64,000 nt of DNA, taken from the NCBI GenBank assembly GCA_030760725.1, contig JASWHV010000017.1:10208959-10272958 (forward strand), in the 5' to 3' direction. The position numbers and the translations under genes are program-made. Under the pieces are notes generated by a model, which ran no database searches, was not told the origin of the DNA, and worked only from the letters and a program-made list of their open reading frames with translations. Source of the DNA: Neostapfia colusana (lineage: Eukaryota > Streptophyta > Magnoliopsida > Poales > Poaceae). Below, piece after piece: positions 31,431 to 42,046 of the stretch. The first letter of the stretch is position 1, and each line of letters starts with the position of its first letter.

Positions 31431-34400
31431 ATGGCCGGAAGAGGAAAAGGACGTGCTGCCAACCCCGCCAACAACAACGATGAGGCATGCAACCCTCATC
31501 TTTCTGGAGGCCAGGACCGGGGTGGTCGTCGTGAAGAAGTTGATCCTCTCCACCAAATGCTGGAGAATCAAAATCAGCTTATCCAGAACTTGACTCAAGT
31601 GGTGGCCAACTTGCATCAAGTTCCACCTCCACAAGCGGCACCACGCCAACCAAGGTTGAGTGAGTTTCTAGGAACTCAACCTCCAAAGTTTGCAAGTGCT
31701 GCTGAACCTCTGGAGGCAGATGATTGGCTGAAGACTATTGAAAGTAAGATGAGGATCATACAGTGCCAAGGGTATGAGAGCGTGCTGTTTGCCTCTCATC
31801 AATTGCATGGACCTGCTGCTGATTGGTGGACCGCCTACGTGGCCGCCCATCATGACCCTGAGAACATCACTTGGGAAGAGTTCAAGCGTAGCTTCCGCAA
31901 CCATTACATCCCAAGAGGTGAACTCAAAAACAAGAGGAAGGAGTTTTTGGGACTGCAGCAGGGAAACATGACGGTGAGGGAATACCTCACTAAATTTACT
32001 CAACTATCCCGTTATGCCCCACGAGACATAGAGACTGATGAGCAGAAACAAGATTGTTTCGTGGAAGGGCTTACCGCAGAGATGCAATGTGCAATGTCCT
32101 CAAATGAGTATGAAAGCTTCCAAAAGATGGTGGACAGAGCATTTGTGGTAGAAAGGAAGCTAAAGGCCCTGGAAAATGAGAATAAGAGGAAGGCCGGGTG
32201 GTCACATCAAGCCTCAGGGAGCAACACCCGCCCACGTATGATGCAGCAACCTACGGGGCAGACGAGCCATGCTGCGGTACCCTATTCAGCACCAAGAGGG
32301 TACAACCCAAACTACAGGCCTTCTGCAGCACCTGCACAGCCGCCACGTCAGTTTGTGCAGCAGCCTCGCCCCGCATATCCACCTCGACCAGCAGTGCAAG
32401 GACCCCCGAACCAACCCCAAGACAACAAAGGCCAAGCATCTAATATTGGGGTGCAATGTTTCAGCTGTGGTGAAGTGGGGCACTACGCCCATAAATGCCC
32501 AAAGAAGAAGCCTGCGCCGCCACAACAGCAGAATGTAGTGAGAGGACGGGTGAACCATGTCACTATGGAGGAAGCACAAGAGGCACCCGACATGGTAGTT
32601 GGTAAGTTTCCTGCCAATTTACACCTTGCAACTCTGCTGTTTGATTCTGGTGCTACCCACTCGTGCATTGCTCAAGGGTTTGTTAAGAAGCATGACCTAG
32701 CAACCACACAAATGAACCATATGTTAGCCGTAAACTCTCCAGGTGGAGAAATAAGGACAAGACAAGTGTGTCCCAAAGTGAGCCTAGACATTAATGGGGT
32801 AGTATTTACTGCTAACCTCATAGTGATAGATTCACGAGGGATAGATATTATTTTGGGTATGGATTGGTTGACCAAACATAAAGGAATCATCCATTGTTCG
32901 ACCAGAACGGTGGAACTAACTCACCCCAGTGGTACCAAAGTAAAGTTCATAACGATACACGAGCCTAGGAGGGATATTAAATTAAATCAAGTGGAGGTGA
33001 AAGTTGAGGAAATCAGGACTATCAGTGAATATCCAGATGTTTTCCCGGAGGAATTGCCAGGCATGCCTCCCGACCGTGACGTGGAATTCGCAATTGAGCT
33101 AGTACCGGGAACAGCCCCGATATACAAGAGACCTTATCGAATGGACTCCAAGCAGTTAGAAGAGCTCAAGGATCATTTGAGAGAATTGACGGAGAAGGGG
33201 TATATTCGCCCTAGTTCCTCACCATGGGGAGCTCCGGTGATATTTGTGCCTAAGAAAGACGGAACCCAAAGGTTATGCGTGGATTACCGTGCCTTGAATG
33301 AGGTAACCATCAAGAACAAGTACCCATTACCCCGCATTGAAGACTTGTTTGATCAGTTGAGGGGAGCTTGTGTGTTCTCAAAAATTGATCTCAGGTCGGG
33401 ATACCACCAACTCAAGATAAGGCAATCTGATATTCCCAAGACAGCTTTCGTATCTCGGTACGGACTGTATGAATACACTGTCATGCCTTTCGGGCTAACC
33501 AATGCCCCGGCATATTTCATGTACCTCATGAACAAGGTATTCATGGAATATCTGGACAAATTTGTGGTGGTTTTCATAGATGATATTCTCGTCTTCTCCA
33601 AAGATGAAGAAGAACATGAGAAACATCTAAGGTTGGTGTTGCAGAGGTTGAGGGAACACCAACTATATGCCAAGTTGAGTAAGTGTGAGTTTTGGCTGAA
33701 GAGAGTTCCCTTTTTAGGACATATAATCTCGGAGGGAGGAATCTCCGTAGATCCCGCCAAAATCGAAGATATCCAGAAGTGGAAGACCCCTGAAAATGTC
33801 GGGGAAGTTCGAAGCTTTTTGGGATTGGCTGGATACTATCGACGGTTTATTGAGGGATTCTCCAAGATCTCGAGACCTTTCACCAAACTGTTGGAAAAGG
33901 GAATCACATTCAACTGGACGCCACAGTGCGAGACGAGCTTTCAGGAACTAAAGAAGAGATTGACAACAGCCCCAGTGTTGGTTATGTCAGATATGCAAAA
34001 GAATTTCACAGTGTACTGCGATGCCTCTGGAAATGGGTTGGGATGTGTTCTCATGCAAGAAGGACATGTCGTGGCATATGCATCCCGGCAGCTTCGGAAG
34101 CATGAGAAGAACTATCCTACACATGACCTAGAACTAGCCGCAGTGGTACACGCGTTGAAAATTTGGCGGCACTATTTGATGGGGAAGAGGACAGAGATAT
34201 ATACGGATCATAAGAGTTTGAAGTACATATTCACACAGCCAGATCTCAATCTCCGACAAAGGAGATGGTTAGAGCTAATCAATGACTTTGATGTGGGCAT
34301 CAACTATCATCCCGGGAAAGCAAACGTCGTGGCCGATGCTTTGAGTCGGAAAGTGCAGGTCAATAAGTTGAGTTTGAAGGACATGCCTGTAGAATTGAAG

Positions 34401-35900
34401 GACGAGGTTATAAGACTCAATCTATGTCTAATAAATAGTGGTGAAGCCATCGCCATGGAAGTGGACTCCACACTTGAGCAAGACATACGCGAGGGCCAAA
34501 AGAATGATGAGAAGATACAAGAGATCAGACAGCTTATCAAGGAAAATAAAGCTCCTGGTTTTAGAGAGGATGAACAAGGAACGGTGTGGCACGGGAAAAG
34601 GATCTGTGTGCCAGAAGTAAAAGAGATCGGTGAATTAATTTTGAAGGAGACTCACGATTCCGACTATTCCATTCATCCTGGGAGTACGAAGATGTACCAG
34701 GATCTCAAGAGCAGGTATTGGTGGTATGGCATGAAGCGAGATGTCGTGGAACATGTTGCCCTATGTGACACATGTCAGTTGGTGAAAGCAGAACATCAAC
34801 GACCCGCGGGATTATTGCAACCACTCAAAGTACCTGAATGGAAGTGGGAAGAAATCAGCATGGATTTTGTCGTGGGACTGCCTAGAACCCAATCCGGGTA
34901 TGATTCAATATGGGTCATTATTGATAGGCTAACCAAGGTAGCTCATTTCATCCCTGTGAAAGAAAGCTACAGCGGATCCAAATTGGCAGAGTTGTACATG
35001 TCAAGGATCGTGTGTTACCATGTAGTGCCAAAGAAGATTGTGTCGGATCGAGGGACACAGTTCACCTCAAGGTTCTGGCAGAAGTTGCATGAAACCATGG
35101 GAACCCATCTGAACTTCAGCTCTGCCTATCATCCCCAAACTGACGGGCAGACGGAGAGAACCAATCAGATCCTTGAAGATATGTTAAGGGCATGTGCACT
35201 CAAAAACAATAGGAGTTGGGACAAGAACTTACCGTATGCGGAATTTTCCTATAACAACAGCTATCAAGCCAGTATGAAGATGTCACCGTTTGAAGCTTTG
35301 TATGGAAGGAAGTGCAGAACTCCCCTATTTTGGAACCAAACAGGAGAAAGTAAAGTGTTTGGTCCAGAAGTGCTACAAGAAGCCGAGGCAAAGGTGAGGG
35401 AGATTCGCAACAACTTGAGGATAGCACAAACACGCCAGAAGAGTTATGCTGATGTACGAAGAAGAGAACTCGTTTTCAACGTGGGAGACTATGTTTATCT
35501 CAAGGTGTCCCCTATCAGAGGACTTCGACGGTTCAAGGTGAAAGGGAAGTTATCGCCTCGATACATCAGACCCTTTCAAGTTTTGGAAAGAAAAGGCGAA
35601 GTGGCGTACCAACTAGAGTTACCGGTTCATCTATCGGACGTGCACGATGTATTCCATGTGTCACAACTCAAGAAATGCCTGAGGACGCCTGAAGAGGTGT
35701 TACCCATGAATGAAGTGGATGTAGCTGAAGATTTGTCTTATGCCGAGCAACCATACAAGATTTTGGAGACGATGGAACGCCTCACCAGAAACAAGAGAAT
35801 CCGGATGTGCAAGGTGCAGTGGAAGCATCACTCAGAAGAGGAAGCTACCTGGGAAAGGGAAGATGAGCTCAAGGCACAATTTCCGGAATTGTTTTCTTAG
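31431..35900 (+). CDS. gag-pol: Element G gag-pol polyprotein (1489 aa), uninterrupted
   Basis: One frame encodes, in order: the N-terminus AGRGKGRA after Met; capsid-like gag (about 80-260); a CCHC knuckle CFSCGEVGHYAHKC near 342; aspartic protease LLFDSGATHSC near 403; RT with RLCVDYRALNE near 613 and FIDDILVFS near 713; RNase H with YCDASGNGLGC near 860 and YTDHKSL near 924; integrase with an HHCC finger (about 1085-1130), then MDFVVGLP, VSDRGTQF and DGQTERTN; and a chromodomain (about 1435-1488) with the aromatic positions YKIL, VQWKHH and ATWE. All catalytic motifs look intact and there is no stop or frameshift. The start was chosen at the first ATG of the frame, directly after TTCTGCCAG. 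It performs particle assembly, reverse transcription and targeted insertion; the chromodomain is thought to read heterochromatin marks. Confidence 0.95.
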   Translation: MAGRGKGRAANPANNNDEACNPHLSGGQDRGGRREEVDPLHQMLENQNQLIQNLTQVVANLHQVPPPQAAPRQPRLSEFLGTQPPKFASAAEPLEADDWLKTIESKMRIIQCQGYESVLFASHQLHGPAADWWTAYVAAHHDPENITWEEFKRSFRNHYIPRGELKNKRKEFLGLQQGNMTVREYLTKFTQLSRYAPRDIETDEQKQDCFVEGLTAEMQCAMSSNEYESFQKMVDRAFVVERKLKALENENKRKAGWSHQASGSNTRPRMMQQPTGQTSHAAVPYSAPRGYNPNYRPSAAPAQPPRQFVQQPRPAYPPRPAVQGPPNQPQDNKGQASNIGVQCFSCGEVGHYAHKCPKKKPAPPQQQNVVRGRVNHVTMEEAQEAPDMVVGKFPANLHLATLLFDSGATHSCIAQGFVKKHDLATTQMNHMLAVNSPGGEIRTRQVCPKVSLDINGVVFTANLIVIDSRGIDIILGMDWLTKHKGIIHCSTRTVELTHPSGTKVKFITIHEPRRDIKLNQVEVKVEEIRTISEYPDVFPEELPGMPPDRDVEFAIELVPGTAPIYKRPYRMDSKQLEELKDHLRELTEKGYIRPSSSPWGAPVIFVPKKDGTQRLCVDYRALNEVTIKNKYPLPRIEDLFDQLRGACVFSKIDLRSGYHQLKIRQSDIPKTAFVSRYGLYEYTVMPFGLTNAPAYFMYLMNKVFMEYLDKFVVVFIDDILVFSKDEEEHEKHLRLVLQRLREHQLYAKLSKCEFWLKRVPFLGHIISEGGISVDPAKIEDIQKWKTPENVGEVRSFLGLAGYYRRFIEGFSKISRPFTKLLEKGITFNWTPQCETSFQELKKRLTTAPVLVMSDMQKNFTVYCDASGNGLGCVLMQEGHVVAYASRQLRKHEKNYPTHDLELAAVVHALKIWRHYLMGKRTEIYTDHKSLKYIFTQPDLNLRQRRWLELINDFDVGINYHPGKANVVADALSRKVQVNKLSLKDMPVELKDEVIRLNLCLINSGEAIAMEVDSTLEQDIREGQKNDEKIQEIRQLIKENKAPGFREDEQGTVWHGKRICVPEVKEIGELILKETHDSDYSIHPGSTKMYQDLKSRYWWYGMKRDVVEHVALCDTCQLVKAEHQRPAGLLQPLKVPEWKWEEISMDFVVGLPRTQSGYDSIWVIIDRLTKVAHFIPVKESYSGSKLAELYMSRIVCYHVVPKKIVSDRGTQFTSRFWQKLHETMGTHLNFSSAYHPQTDGQTERTNQILEDMLRACALKNNRSWDKNLPYAEFSYNNSYQASMKMSPFEALYGRKCRTPLFWNQTGESKVFGPEVLQEAEAKVREIRNNLRIAQTRQKSYADVRRRELVFNVGDYVYLKVSPIRGLRRFKVKGKLSPRYIRPFQVLERKGEVAYQLELPVHLSDVHDVFHVSQLKKCLRTPEEVLPMNEVDVAEDLSYAEQPYKILETMERLTRNKRIRMCKVQWKHHSEEEATWEREDELKAQFPELFS

Positions 35901-35929
35901 AAACACCAATCTCGAGGACGAGATTTCTT

Positions 35930-35945
35930 TTAAGGGGGGTAGAGC
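35930..35945 (+). promoter_or_regulatory. Element G polypurine tract
   Basis: TTTAAGGGGGGTAGAGC lies directly before the 3' LTR. It follows the conserved CGAGGACGAGAT stretch found downstream of pol; element J has the same arrangement on the minus strand. Confidence 0.85.
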
Positions 35946-38900
35946 TGTAACACCCCAAATTTTGATTCAAAACTCTAAACCATGTTCAGAGGGGAATTTA
36001 AAAATTTTTGGACGTGTTGCATGTTTTGCAAAAATTCAAATTCAAACTGGAATTCAAATTATACCCAAAACAGAAAAGAAATGGAAAAAGAAAAAGGAAA
36101 ACGGGAAAAAACTGGCCAGTGGGCCAAAACCGCCAGCCGGCCCAGCAACTCCCGCGCCAGCCCGCCCCCGCGCGCGCCGCGCTGCCCCTCACCGACGGGT
36201 GGGACCCACATGTCATCCCTAACCCCGCGACCCCGGACTCTCTCCCGCGCGCGCGATCGCAACCGATCGGGAAACCGCGTCCCGCAGCCGAATTCTGGTC
36301 CCAGCGGACTCCAACTCGATCACAACAGACCCACCGCCCTCCCCCGGCTATAAAAACCCCCGATCCGATCAGTTTTTCCCACGCGATCGCCGATTTTCAC
36401 TCCGGTGAGCACCGAGACTTCGCCGGTGAATTCGGGCCGATCTAAGCTCGGAAACTCTGATCTAACTCGCTGGTTTTGATCCACCGCCTCCGGGGAACTT
36501 TGCAGGTGCAGAAAACCCGAAGACTTACGGTGTAAACTCAGCGCCGACGAGCTTCGCCGTGGTTTTGCCTCGGACCTCGCCGCCGAGCACTTTCCAGGAC
36601 CCCCGAGCTCGAGAAAACCCCCGAGGTGAGATCCCTGACCTCCCCTCTACCGATCTAGGCCATAAGATCACAGTTCTAGGCAGAATTCTCGAGGATCCGA
36701 AACTTTCCGACGAGATCGCCGCTTTCCGCCGCCGTGCGCCGCCGGCAGCGCCGCCCGCTCTCGATCAGAGCGACGTGGCCGCTTGTGCGCCGTTTATTTT
36801 AAATCGCACGGTAGACTTTAAATCCCCGCGTACCGGTTCGATGTTATAATCTCAGCCGTCGGTTTAGAATCGGACGGTCCACGTCGACCCCGCGTTATAA
36901 AGGCTGGAATTCTTACGTGCTACCCCCTGGGGTTCTCTGGAATTGAGAGCTAGCCCCGGAAACTTCAGATCTAGCCCCTGGAACTCCAGAAAATCATGTA
37001 AATCTATTTAAAAATCAGTTTTAACCCCTGGACTTAATAGAAATTAGGAAAAACACCTCTGATAAGTGTAGATAGACCCCTGAAAATTATGAAAATAATA
37101 TTATAGACCCTGTAATGGGGTGAATTCATTATTCTAGCCTTGTTTAGTATTTAATTTAGAAAATTGAATATGTACCTAGTGTTTAAAAATTAAAAAGGGG
37201 GACAACCATAATTGTCGAAATTAATTAAAAACTTTCTCAGTACTTAGAAAACTTTGGAGTGAGATAAAAATATATTTTTGGGCTGAAATAAATCTGTTTT
37301 ATCTATTATTCACATTTTATTAGTATTGGGACCTATTTTTTAAGTAAAGAATAGTTAAAGAAAAATAGGGAAAATAATTATGAAATAGTATACATCATAA
37401 GCCATGGTCAAAATATGATTTCAAATTATTTAGGACCGGAACCTAATCTGTTTAGGTGATGTGTATTACTAATTTAATAATAAAATATACAATTATGCAT
37501 AGGAATGTAAGTCTGAAAATATAGCAACTAGTAGATGATAAATGGAGTTTCTAAAATACAAAGAATTCAGTTTAGGGTTGATAGAAATTGTGAAGGCACA
37601 TTGTATGCAAGTATAAATGTGGACACCAAAAGTAGGAATCATATATATGCATGGTTAAAAGTGCATGCAAGCCACAACTCAACACACATAAAGTAACCAC
37701 AACACATATAAGGGTGAATGAATTTCATAAATATAAAATGTGTGGTTTGTATGAAGTAGAAGTGTGAACTATGTCTTATGATTGTTGTTTTTCTTTTGCT
37801 ATGTGTGATGGTATGAAGTAGAACCTGCTCAAGAGCAAGTTAACCCTTTTCAAGATCAGGACTACCAATTTCAAGAGCAGCAAGAAGGAGGCAAGTGTCC
37901 TTGACCACTTTGATCCTATGCTAGGATGTGTAGATAGAATTATTTGCATTGTCAAGATAATTATGAAACCCATGGTAGGAAGTTTCCCTAGAATTGCATT
38001 ACCTTGTTTCCTTGTAGCTTGGGTTGGGATTTATTTTGTCATGTCATTTATATACATGCATATGCTTAGCCATGCTTAGAATGGGATATTTGGGATATGA
38101 GATCATCAGTTTATATTACCATACTCTTGAATGAGACATTGTGAGTTATGTAGAGGTAGGGATCAAGGCAAGTTGGATGTTTTGGTTGTGTGCTGGGTGC
38201 ACGAGACTTGGGTTTGTGTTTAGTACTTGCCTGGATCCTAAGGACCGGTTCATGGAGCATGTAACCCGGCTTTACAGTGCCAATCACATGCTGAGATGGG
38301 GCAGCTTAGCCAATTAATTAGGTGTATCCCCGGCGTAGTATGGGTGTGTTGGATGGTGCGGGGAGTAGGTGTCAGCTGGACTACCATATGAACCGCAAGG
38401 CTCAAGAGGGGGCCACTGCAGCGGGGTTGGAGCCTCTTGTATGCTGTTAGGGGTGAAATCTCAGTGGGCCCACGCTCGTCGGGAATCCCTTTGTAAAGGC
38501 TTCGTAGTGATCTCCTGGCTGCACACCTGGGAAGTGTGAATGTGGAACGTAGCCACTGGCATAATGGAGGTTTTTTAGTCCACCCGGCAACGGGGGATGA
38601 AATCACTACTTGTGGGTACAGTGGTACAAACTCTGCAGAGTCAAAACTGTCTTGACAGCCGTGCTCACGGTTAAGAGCGGCCTGGACTTATTCATGATTA
38701 GAGGATTGATGGTTATGGAAGTTAAGCGGAGAGCTTAACATTGGAAATGATGTTATGGTTATTGGATTATGATGATGGGATGGGAGATTGGGATCATTTC
38801 ACCTGTGTAGTAATGTAGGTGCTTAATAAGCTAAGGTGATAGGTATTAATTGCGTAGTGCTTTAACCATGAGTTCAACCTTTCCTTGTTCTAGCCATGCA

Positions 38901-39284
38901 TGATATAATTTTCCCACACTTGCTGAGTACCATTGGTACTCAACCTTGCATATTTGTTGGTTTATATTGCTGCTCAGGTCAAGATAATGAGGTGGTGTAT
39001 AATGACCAAGATTTTGGACCCGAGGAAGGTTTTTAGGTTCATGAAGACCCCCGGGCAACGCCTGTGATGGAGCCCTAAAAGAATAATATTCCGCTGCTAG
39101 TTTATTTATTTGTGATGAAGCATTAGTGTCCATTGAGACATTTGCAATGTAAGACTTATTTATATTCGACACCTGGCTTGTAATAAATGATGCTTCACTA
39201 TTTGTCATCACATGTATGAGAAAATGATCCTGGCATACATGTGATATTCACTTGGTTGTTTCTTCGGAAAAACCGGGTGTGACA
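35946..39284 (+). repeat. Element G 3' LTR (3339 bp)
   Basis: Nearly identical to the 5' LTR, with scattered single-base differences (for example near 36126, 36310, 36435, 36710 and 37330). It is followed by the duplicated GCTCT and then by the rest of E's LTR. Confidence 0.95.
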
Positions 39285-39574
39285 GCTCTCCCCGCGGAGG
39301 GGGGAGGTCCGGCTCTGCAGGCCACGTGGCGGGCCCGGAGCTCCCTCTGAGGAGAGGGAGGTCCAGCCCCGCTGGACACGTGGAGCCTTCGGAGCTCTCC
39401 CCGCGGAGGGGGGAGGTCCGGCTCTGCTGGCCACGTGGCGGGCCCGGAGCTCTCCTCTGAGGAGAGGGAGGTCCGGCCCCGCTGGACACGTGGCGCCTTC
39501 GGAGCTCTCCCTGCAGAGAAGGGCGAGGTCCTTAGGCAGTTTCCCCTGTGCGTGGGGGTACCCCATATTGAGGG
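39285..39574 (-). repeat. Element E 5' LTR, middle part
   Basis: Begins with the duplicated GCTCT and continues the E LTR from 26793, including CACGTGGC repeats. It ends CCATATTGAGGG, where element H is inserted; GAGGG is duplicated at 39570-39574 and 46371-46375. Confidence 0.88.
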
Positions 39575-40667
39575 TGTCGGGGTACCCTCAATACCGGGTA
39601 TCCCCGCATGCAGCGTAAAACTTCCTAAGGACCTCGCTCCCTCTGCAGGGGCGAGGTTTGAAGGTGCCACGTGTCCAGCAGGGCCAGAGCTCCCCTCCCC
39701 ACGGAGGATAGCTCCGAGCCTGCCACGTGGCCCAGGAGGTCGGACCTCGCCCCCTCTGCAGGGGCGAGCTCCGGAGGCGCCACGTGTCCGGCAGGGCCGG
39801 GGCTCTCCTCTCCTCAAAAGATAGCTCCGGGCCTGCCACGTGGCCCGGAAGACCAGACCTCGCCCCCCTCCGCGAGGGTGAGCTCCGAAGGCTCCGCGTG
39901 TCCAGTGGAGCCGAAGCTCCCCCTCTCCTCAGAGGAGAGCTCCGGGTCCGACACGTGGCCATCAGAGCAGTGCTGCCGCCCGGCGCGGTAGGCAGCAGGA
40001 GTAAAGGCGCGCCATGCCTTTACCGTATAAGGTATTCAAGGCCCGCGCCTTCCCAAGACGCGGAGACGCGGAGCACGCCTCTGTCAGGTGTCGTTGCGTC
40101 CAGTCGCATCACAGACTGGCGCACCGTGTCAGAACCTGCCAGCCAATAAACACAGCGACAAGACATCCCCTGCTGCCCCTGCCATCGTCAACCACTACGA
40201 CTAGCTTGCGGCATGGGCAGGGCGGCAGAACGAAGACTCGGAAGCCTTCGCCAGAGACAACTACCGGTATAACTGCAGATACGATAGTCGGCAGGCAATC
40301 TCCCCGGGACCACCTGTCGGGTCCCAGGCCCCCCTTGTAAGCCACACGAGCCTTGGACTATAAAAGGCTTGGGTGGGCAACGTTAGCAGGGGTTCGCACT
40401 CCAGCAACTCATACCCTAGGCATAACTCATCCTCAAGCTCAGGACACCGGTTCTGAGCAACAAGCAATACAGCGAGCACCTCAGCTCACCGTGGACGTAG
40501 GGTTTTACGCTCTGGCGGCCCGAACCACGTAAAACTCGCCGTGTCAAGCTCCTCCCAAACTCGTCCCTACGCTTAAGCTCTCCGGAAGCGACTAGCCTTT
40601 CCGAAAAAGAACCTCCGCGGGCTGCCTAGAGCAGGCCCGGGGGAAGTGTCGACCACACACTTCGACA
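39575..40667 (+). repeat. Element H 5' LTR
   Basis: Starts TGTCGGGGTACCCTCAATACC (a two-base gain relative to the 3' copy) and ends CTTCGACA. TATAAAAGGCTT near 40360. U3 has repeated CCACGTGG units. Confidence 0.92.
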
Positions 40668-40669
40668 TT

Positions 40670-40685
40670 TGGCACGCCAGGTAGG
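40670..40685 (+). promoter_or_regulatory. Element H primer-binding site
   Basis: TGGCACGCCAGGTAGG lies two bases inside the LTR; it differs by one base from the site in A and I. Confidence 0.78.
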
Positions 40686-40723
40686 AGACTTTTCCCTTGC
40701 GCGACGAGTTTCTGCCGACGAAG

Positions 40724-42046
40724 ATGACCAAGCTTCCTTCAGCGGCAAGCTCTCCTCCCCCGCGTTCACGGCGAACCGTGACCAGCGGCGAATACGTGTC
40801 GACGCACTCAGGACGGAGTGTGTCGGCGCAAGCTGGAAGCCAGCAGCCGACTCCGGCAACGCCGACTCCGGCAATGCAGGCTCCAGCTAGCGTGAGATCT
40901 TCTGCAGCGCTGAGCGTTCCCCACGGGGGCGCGCTAGCTGCAGCAAGAGCGCTACTGCACAATCCACCTGCTGGGGACGCACTTCGACAGCGACCCAGCA
41001 GTGGATTTGCGAAGTAGACCGTCTCGTCATCGCCGCCGCAAACCCTTGACTTCGGCGGGGACGACGCTCCGGCCAACCGGCTGTGTTGCTGACGCGCACG
41101 CCGACGGTTGACGGACAGACGGCGGATTCCAGCTCCACCAGGCTTCCATCGACGGACCTGAGGACTGAGCTGGAACGATGCCACCTGGGCCAAGACGCCC
41201 GAGTGTTCCTCGAGCGGCGACGAGAAAGGCGTCGCAGCCAAGAGGCCGGCGTCAGCATGACGACTGCCTCAACCCTGCCTGAGGCGCAGACTTTCGCCAC
41301 GCGAACTCTGCCCCAGGCATACGCCACGCAGCATATGCCACATCCATATGTCCTGCAAACGGCGCCCCCGGTCTATGGCGCAGCCTTGCCCATACCGGGG
41401 TACACTGTGCCAGCGGCGAACCAAGCGTTTGCGGCACCAACGCCTGCAGCAACAGGGGCAGGATGTGTGGCCCTGGCGCCCCACCTCCGCTTCGCGAGGT
41501 GGCCGCGCAAGTTTCGGCCGCACCTGCCCGAGAAGTACGACGGCAGCGTCAACCCGGCGGAGTTCCTCCAGATCTACTCCACCGCCGTACTTGCCACAGG
41601 AGGGGATGAGGCCGTCATGGCCAACTACTTCCCCGTCGCCTTGACCGGCCCAGCCCGGTCTTGGCTTATGAACCTCCCCCAGGGTTTCATAACTTCCTGG
41701 GGAGAGCTCTGCCAGCAGTTCATTGCCAACTTCGGCAGTTCCTACACCCGTCCAGGCACGGGGCTTGACCTCCACGCCATCAAACAACAACCTGGGGAAT
41801 CACTGCGCTCCTTCATCCAGAGGTTCTCCCAGATACGCAACACCATCCCCCACATCCCGAATGCATCAGCAGTGGTCGCATTCCGACAAGGTGTGAGGGA
41901 CAAGAAGATGCTCGAGAAGTTGGCCACCAGGGAGGTGCAAGACATCTCGGGGCTCTTCAGCCTGGCGGACAAGTGCGCCGGAGCAGAAGACGGGCGTCAT
42001 TGGCACTCACTGCCAGCTTCCGAAGCCGGAAGACAGCTCGAAGACG
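40724..42046 (+). pseudogene. gag: Element H gag, truncated and frameshifted
   Basis: It begins MTKLPSAASSPPP at 40724. A frameshift ends the first frame near 41017, and a TGA follows NP near 41048. From 41083 the frame is open through the capsid-like part (KYDGSVNPAEFLQIY, GPARSWLMNLPQG, SLRSFIQRFSQIRNTIPHI). It is cut shortly after HWHSLPASEAG. The Cys/His knuckle and all following protease and RT are missing; RNase H sequence follows directly at about 42045. Confidence 0.85.

Larger units (their letters stand above)
26794..39284 (+). mobile_element. Element G: intact Tekay-type chromovirus (Ty3/gypsy) with 3.3-kb LTRs and ORF0 (12491 bp)
   Basis: The LTRs (26794-30133 and 35946-39284) start TGTAACACCCC and end GGGTGTGACA; the target GCTCT is duplicated exactly. 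An initiator-Met primer site, ORF0, one uninterrupted gag-pol with a C-terminal chromodomain, and a polypurine tract are all present. By eye the LTRs differ at only about twenty positions in 3.3 kb, making this the youngest insertion in the window; it may still be mobile. A long LTR plus an extra ORF before gag matches what has been described for rice RIRE3/RIRE8-type elements. Placement in the Tekay/Del lineage is from the motif pattern and the chromodomain, not from a tree. Confidence 0.95.

Noticed and set aside
39560..39600. Near-palindrome GGTACCCTCAATA/TATTGAGGGT as a possible transposon terminal inverted repeat
   Set aside because: Explained by the head-to-head meeting of E's minus-strand LTR end and H's plus-strand LTR start.
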